From a bacterium (lineage in GTDB: Bacteria; Krumholzibacteriota; Krumholzibacteriia; Krumholzibacteriales; WJIX01), in the NCBI GenBank assembly GCA_021160845.1, contig JAGHBT010000233.1, positions 1 to 7,013 on the forward strand: a stretch of DNA of 7,013 nucleotides, written 5' to 3'. The notes under the pieces are model-generated. The model was not told the DNA's origin. It worked only from the letters and a program-made list of their open reading frames with translations, and did no database searches. This document shows, in pieces, positions 6,500 through 7,013 of the stretch (its first letter is position 1; each line of letters starts with the position of its first letter). The translations under genes and the position numbers were made by a program.

Positions 6500-7013
6500 T
6501 CACCTATATTCAATCAGTTTCTTTAGCGACTCCCACAAAGCAGCTCCTTCGGTTTCAAGATCAAACGAAAAATTTGATAACCGCCATTTAGACACAATCA
6601 GCCGCAAAGCTCCCATAATTGTTATGGCAATCTGGTTTTTATCAATATCACTTCTTATTTCATTGTTTTGCTGACCTCTTTCAATAATCTTTACAATCAC
6701 ATTTTGATTCAACTGCATAATTAAATTAACCTGTTCGGCCAACCGTTTATCATTCTGAAATATTTCCTCTGAAAATATAACCGCGGCTAATTCGGGATTC
6801 GCAACAAACTGTTTAAAATGATTATCAAAAATAGAATTAATCTGTTTGATCGATGATGTTTTGTCTGAAATTATCCGTGCTGAAATAATATCGCCGTTTT
6901 TCTTGAAACGGGATAGAATGGCCAGTAAAATATCTATTTTGCCATTAAAATAACGGTAAATAGCCGGCTCTGAAATTCCTACGCTTTTCGAAATATTTTT
7001 AATTGTTAATTGC
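6500..7013 (-). CDS. TetR-family transcriptional regulator (N-terminus beyond the window)
   Basis: The frame is open from the window edge to a TGA at 6500-6502, giving 170 visible residues. TetR proteins usually have about 190-210, so roughly 25-30 N-terminal residues are missing. The first visible residues are the second half of the DNA-binding domain: LTIKNISKSVGISE then PAIYRYFNGKIDILLAIL, matching the TetR helix-turn-helix and the following helix (family pattern VGVSxxTxYxYFxxKxxLL). The remaining 135 or so residues are helical and variable, as expected of the ligand-binding and dimerisation domain. An in-frame TTG at 6742 is internal, not the start, because the DNA-binding domain lies upstream of it. 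The gene points the same way as the RND operon and stops 108 nt before it, so it is probably the operon's first gene or its local repressor. The ligand is unknown. Confidence 0.88.
   Translation of the reverse strand, partial: QLTIKNISKSVGISEPAIYRYFNGKIDILLAILSRFKKNGDIISARIISDKTSSIKQINSIFDNHFKQFVANPELAAVIFSEEIFQNDKRLAEQVNLIMQLNQNVIVKIIERGQQNNEIRSDIDKNQIAITIMGALRLIVSKWRLSNFSFDLETEGAALWESLKKLIEYR

Noticed and set aside
6740..6742. TTG as the start of a short 80-residue protein
   Set aside because: The same frame remains open to the window edge and encodes a clear TetR helix-turn-helix upstream, so this TTG is an internal leucine codon.

Overview
The window looks like chromosome from a Gram-negative (diderm) bacterium. 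It encodes a predicted outer-membrane beta-barrel, an exported LolA-fold protein and an inner-membrane RND-type transporter. All the genes whose starts are visible have recognisable Shine-Dalgarno sequences (for example GGAGG, AGGGGG, AAAGGG), which argues against a typical Bacteroidia. The combination would fit an environmental FCB-group or related candidate phylum, but this assignment is a low-confidence inference; no rRNA or marker gene is present.

Layout. On the left, a divergent pair shares a 247-nt promoter region (1120-1366). On the minus strand is a multi-pass acyltransferase of the HGSNAT/DUF5009 type (19-1119). On the plus strand is a SatP/YaaH (GPR1/FUN34/YaaH) acetate/succinate transporter (1367-1933). 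The transporter converges, across a 48-nt gap with short inverted repeats, on a minus-strand cluster that fills the rest of the window.

The right-hand cluster, read in its own 5'->3' direction, is: a TetR-family regulator cut off by the window edge (7013-6500); a 769-aa MMPL/SSD-type RND transporter (6391-4082); a 262-aa secreted LolA-like protein of the 'outer membrane lipoprotein-sorting' type (4011-3223); and a 414-aa DUF1302-like outer-membrane beta-barrel (3226-1982). The last two overlap by 4 bp (ATGA), so they are probably translationally coupled. There is no membrane-fusion adaptor and no TolC-type channel.

Working model (inference): the RND pump extracts a hydrophobic substrate, perhaps a lipid or lipid-linked molecule, from the inner membrane. 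The LolA-fold protein carries it across the periplasm, the barrel receives it at the outer membrane, and TetR controls expression. This modular three-part envelope transport system is the most interesting content of the window. Its substrate cannot be read from the sequence.

The left part (about 1-1930) is visibly richer in G+C than the right-hand operon, so the join near 1934-1981 may be a boundary between blocks of different history. I found no tRNA, rRNA, CRISPR array, insertion sequence or broken gene. No gene-free stretch exceeds 300 bases.
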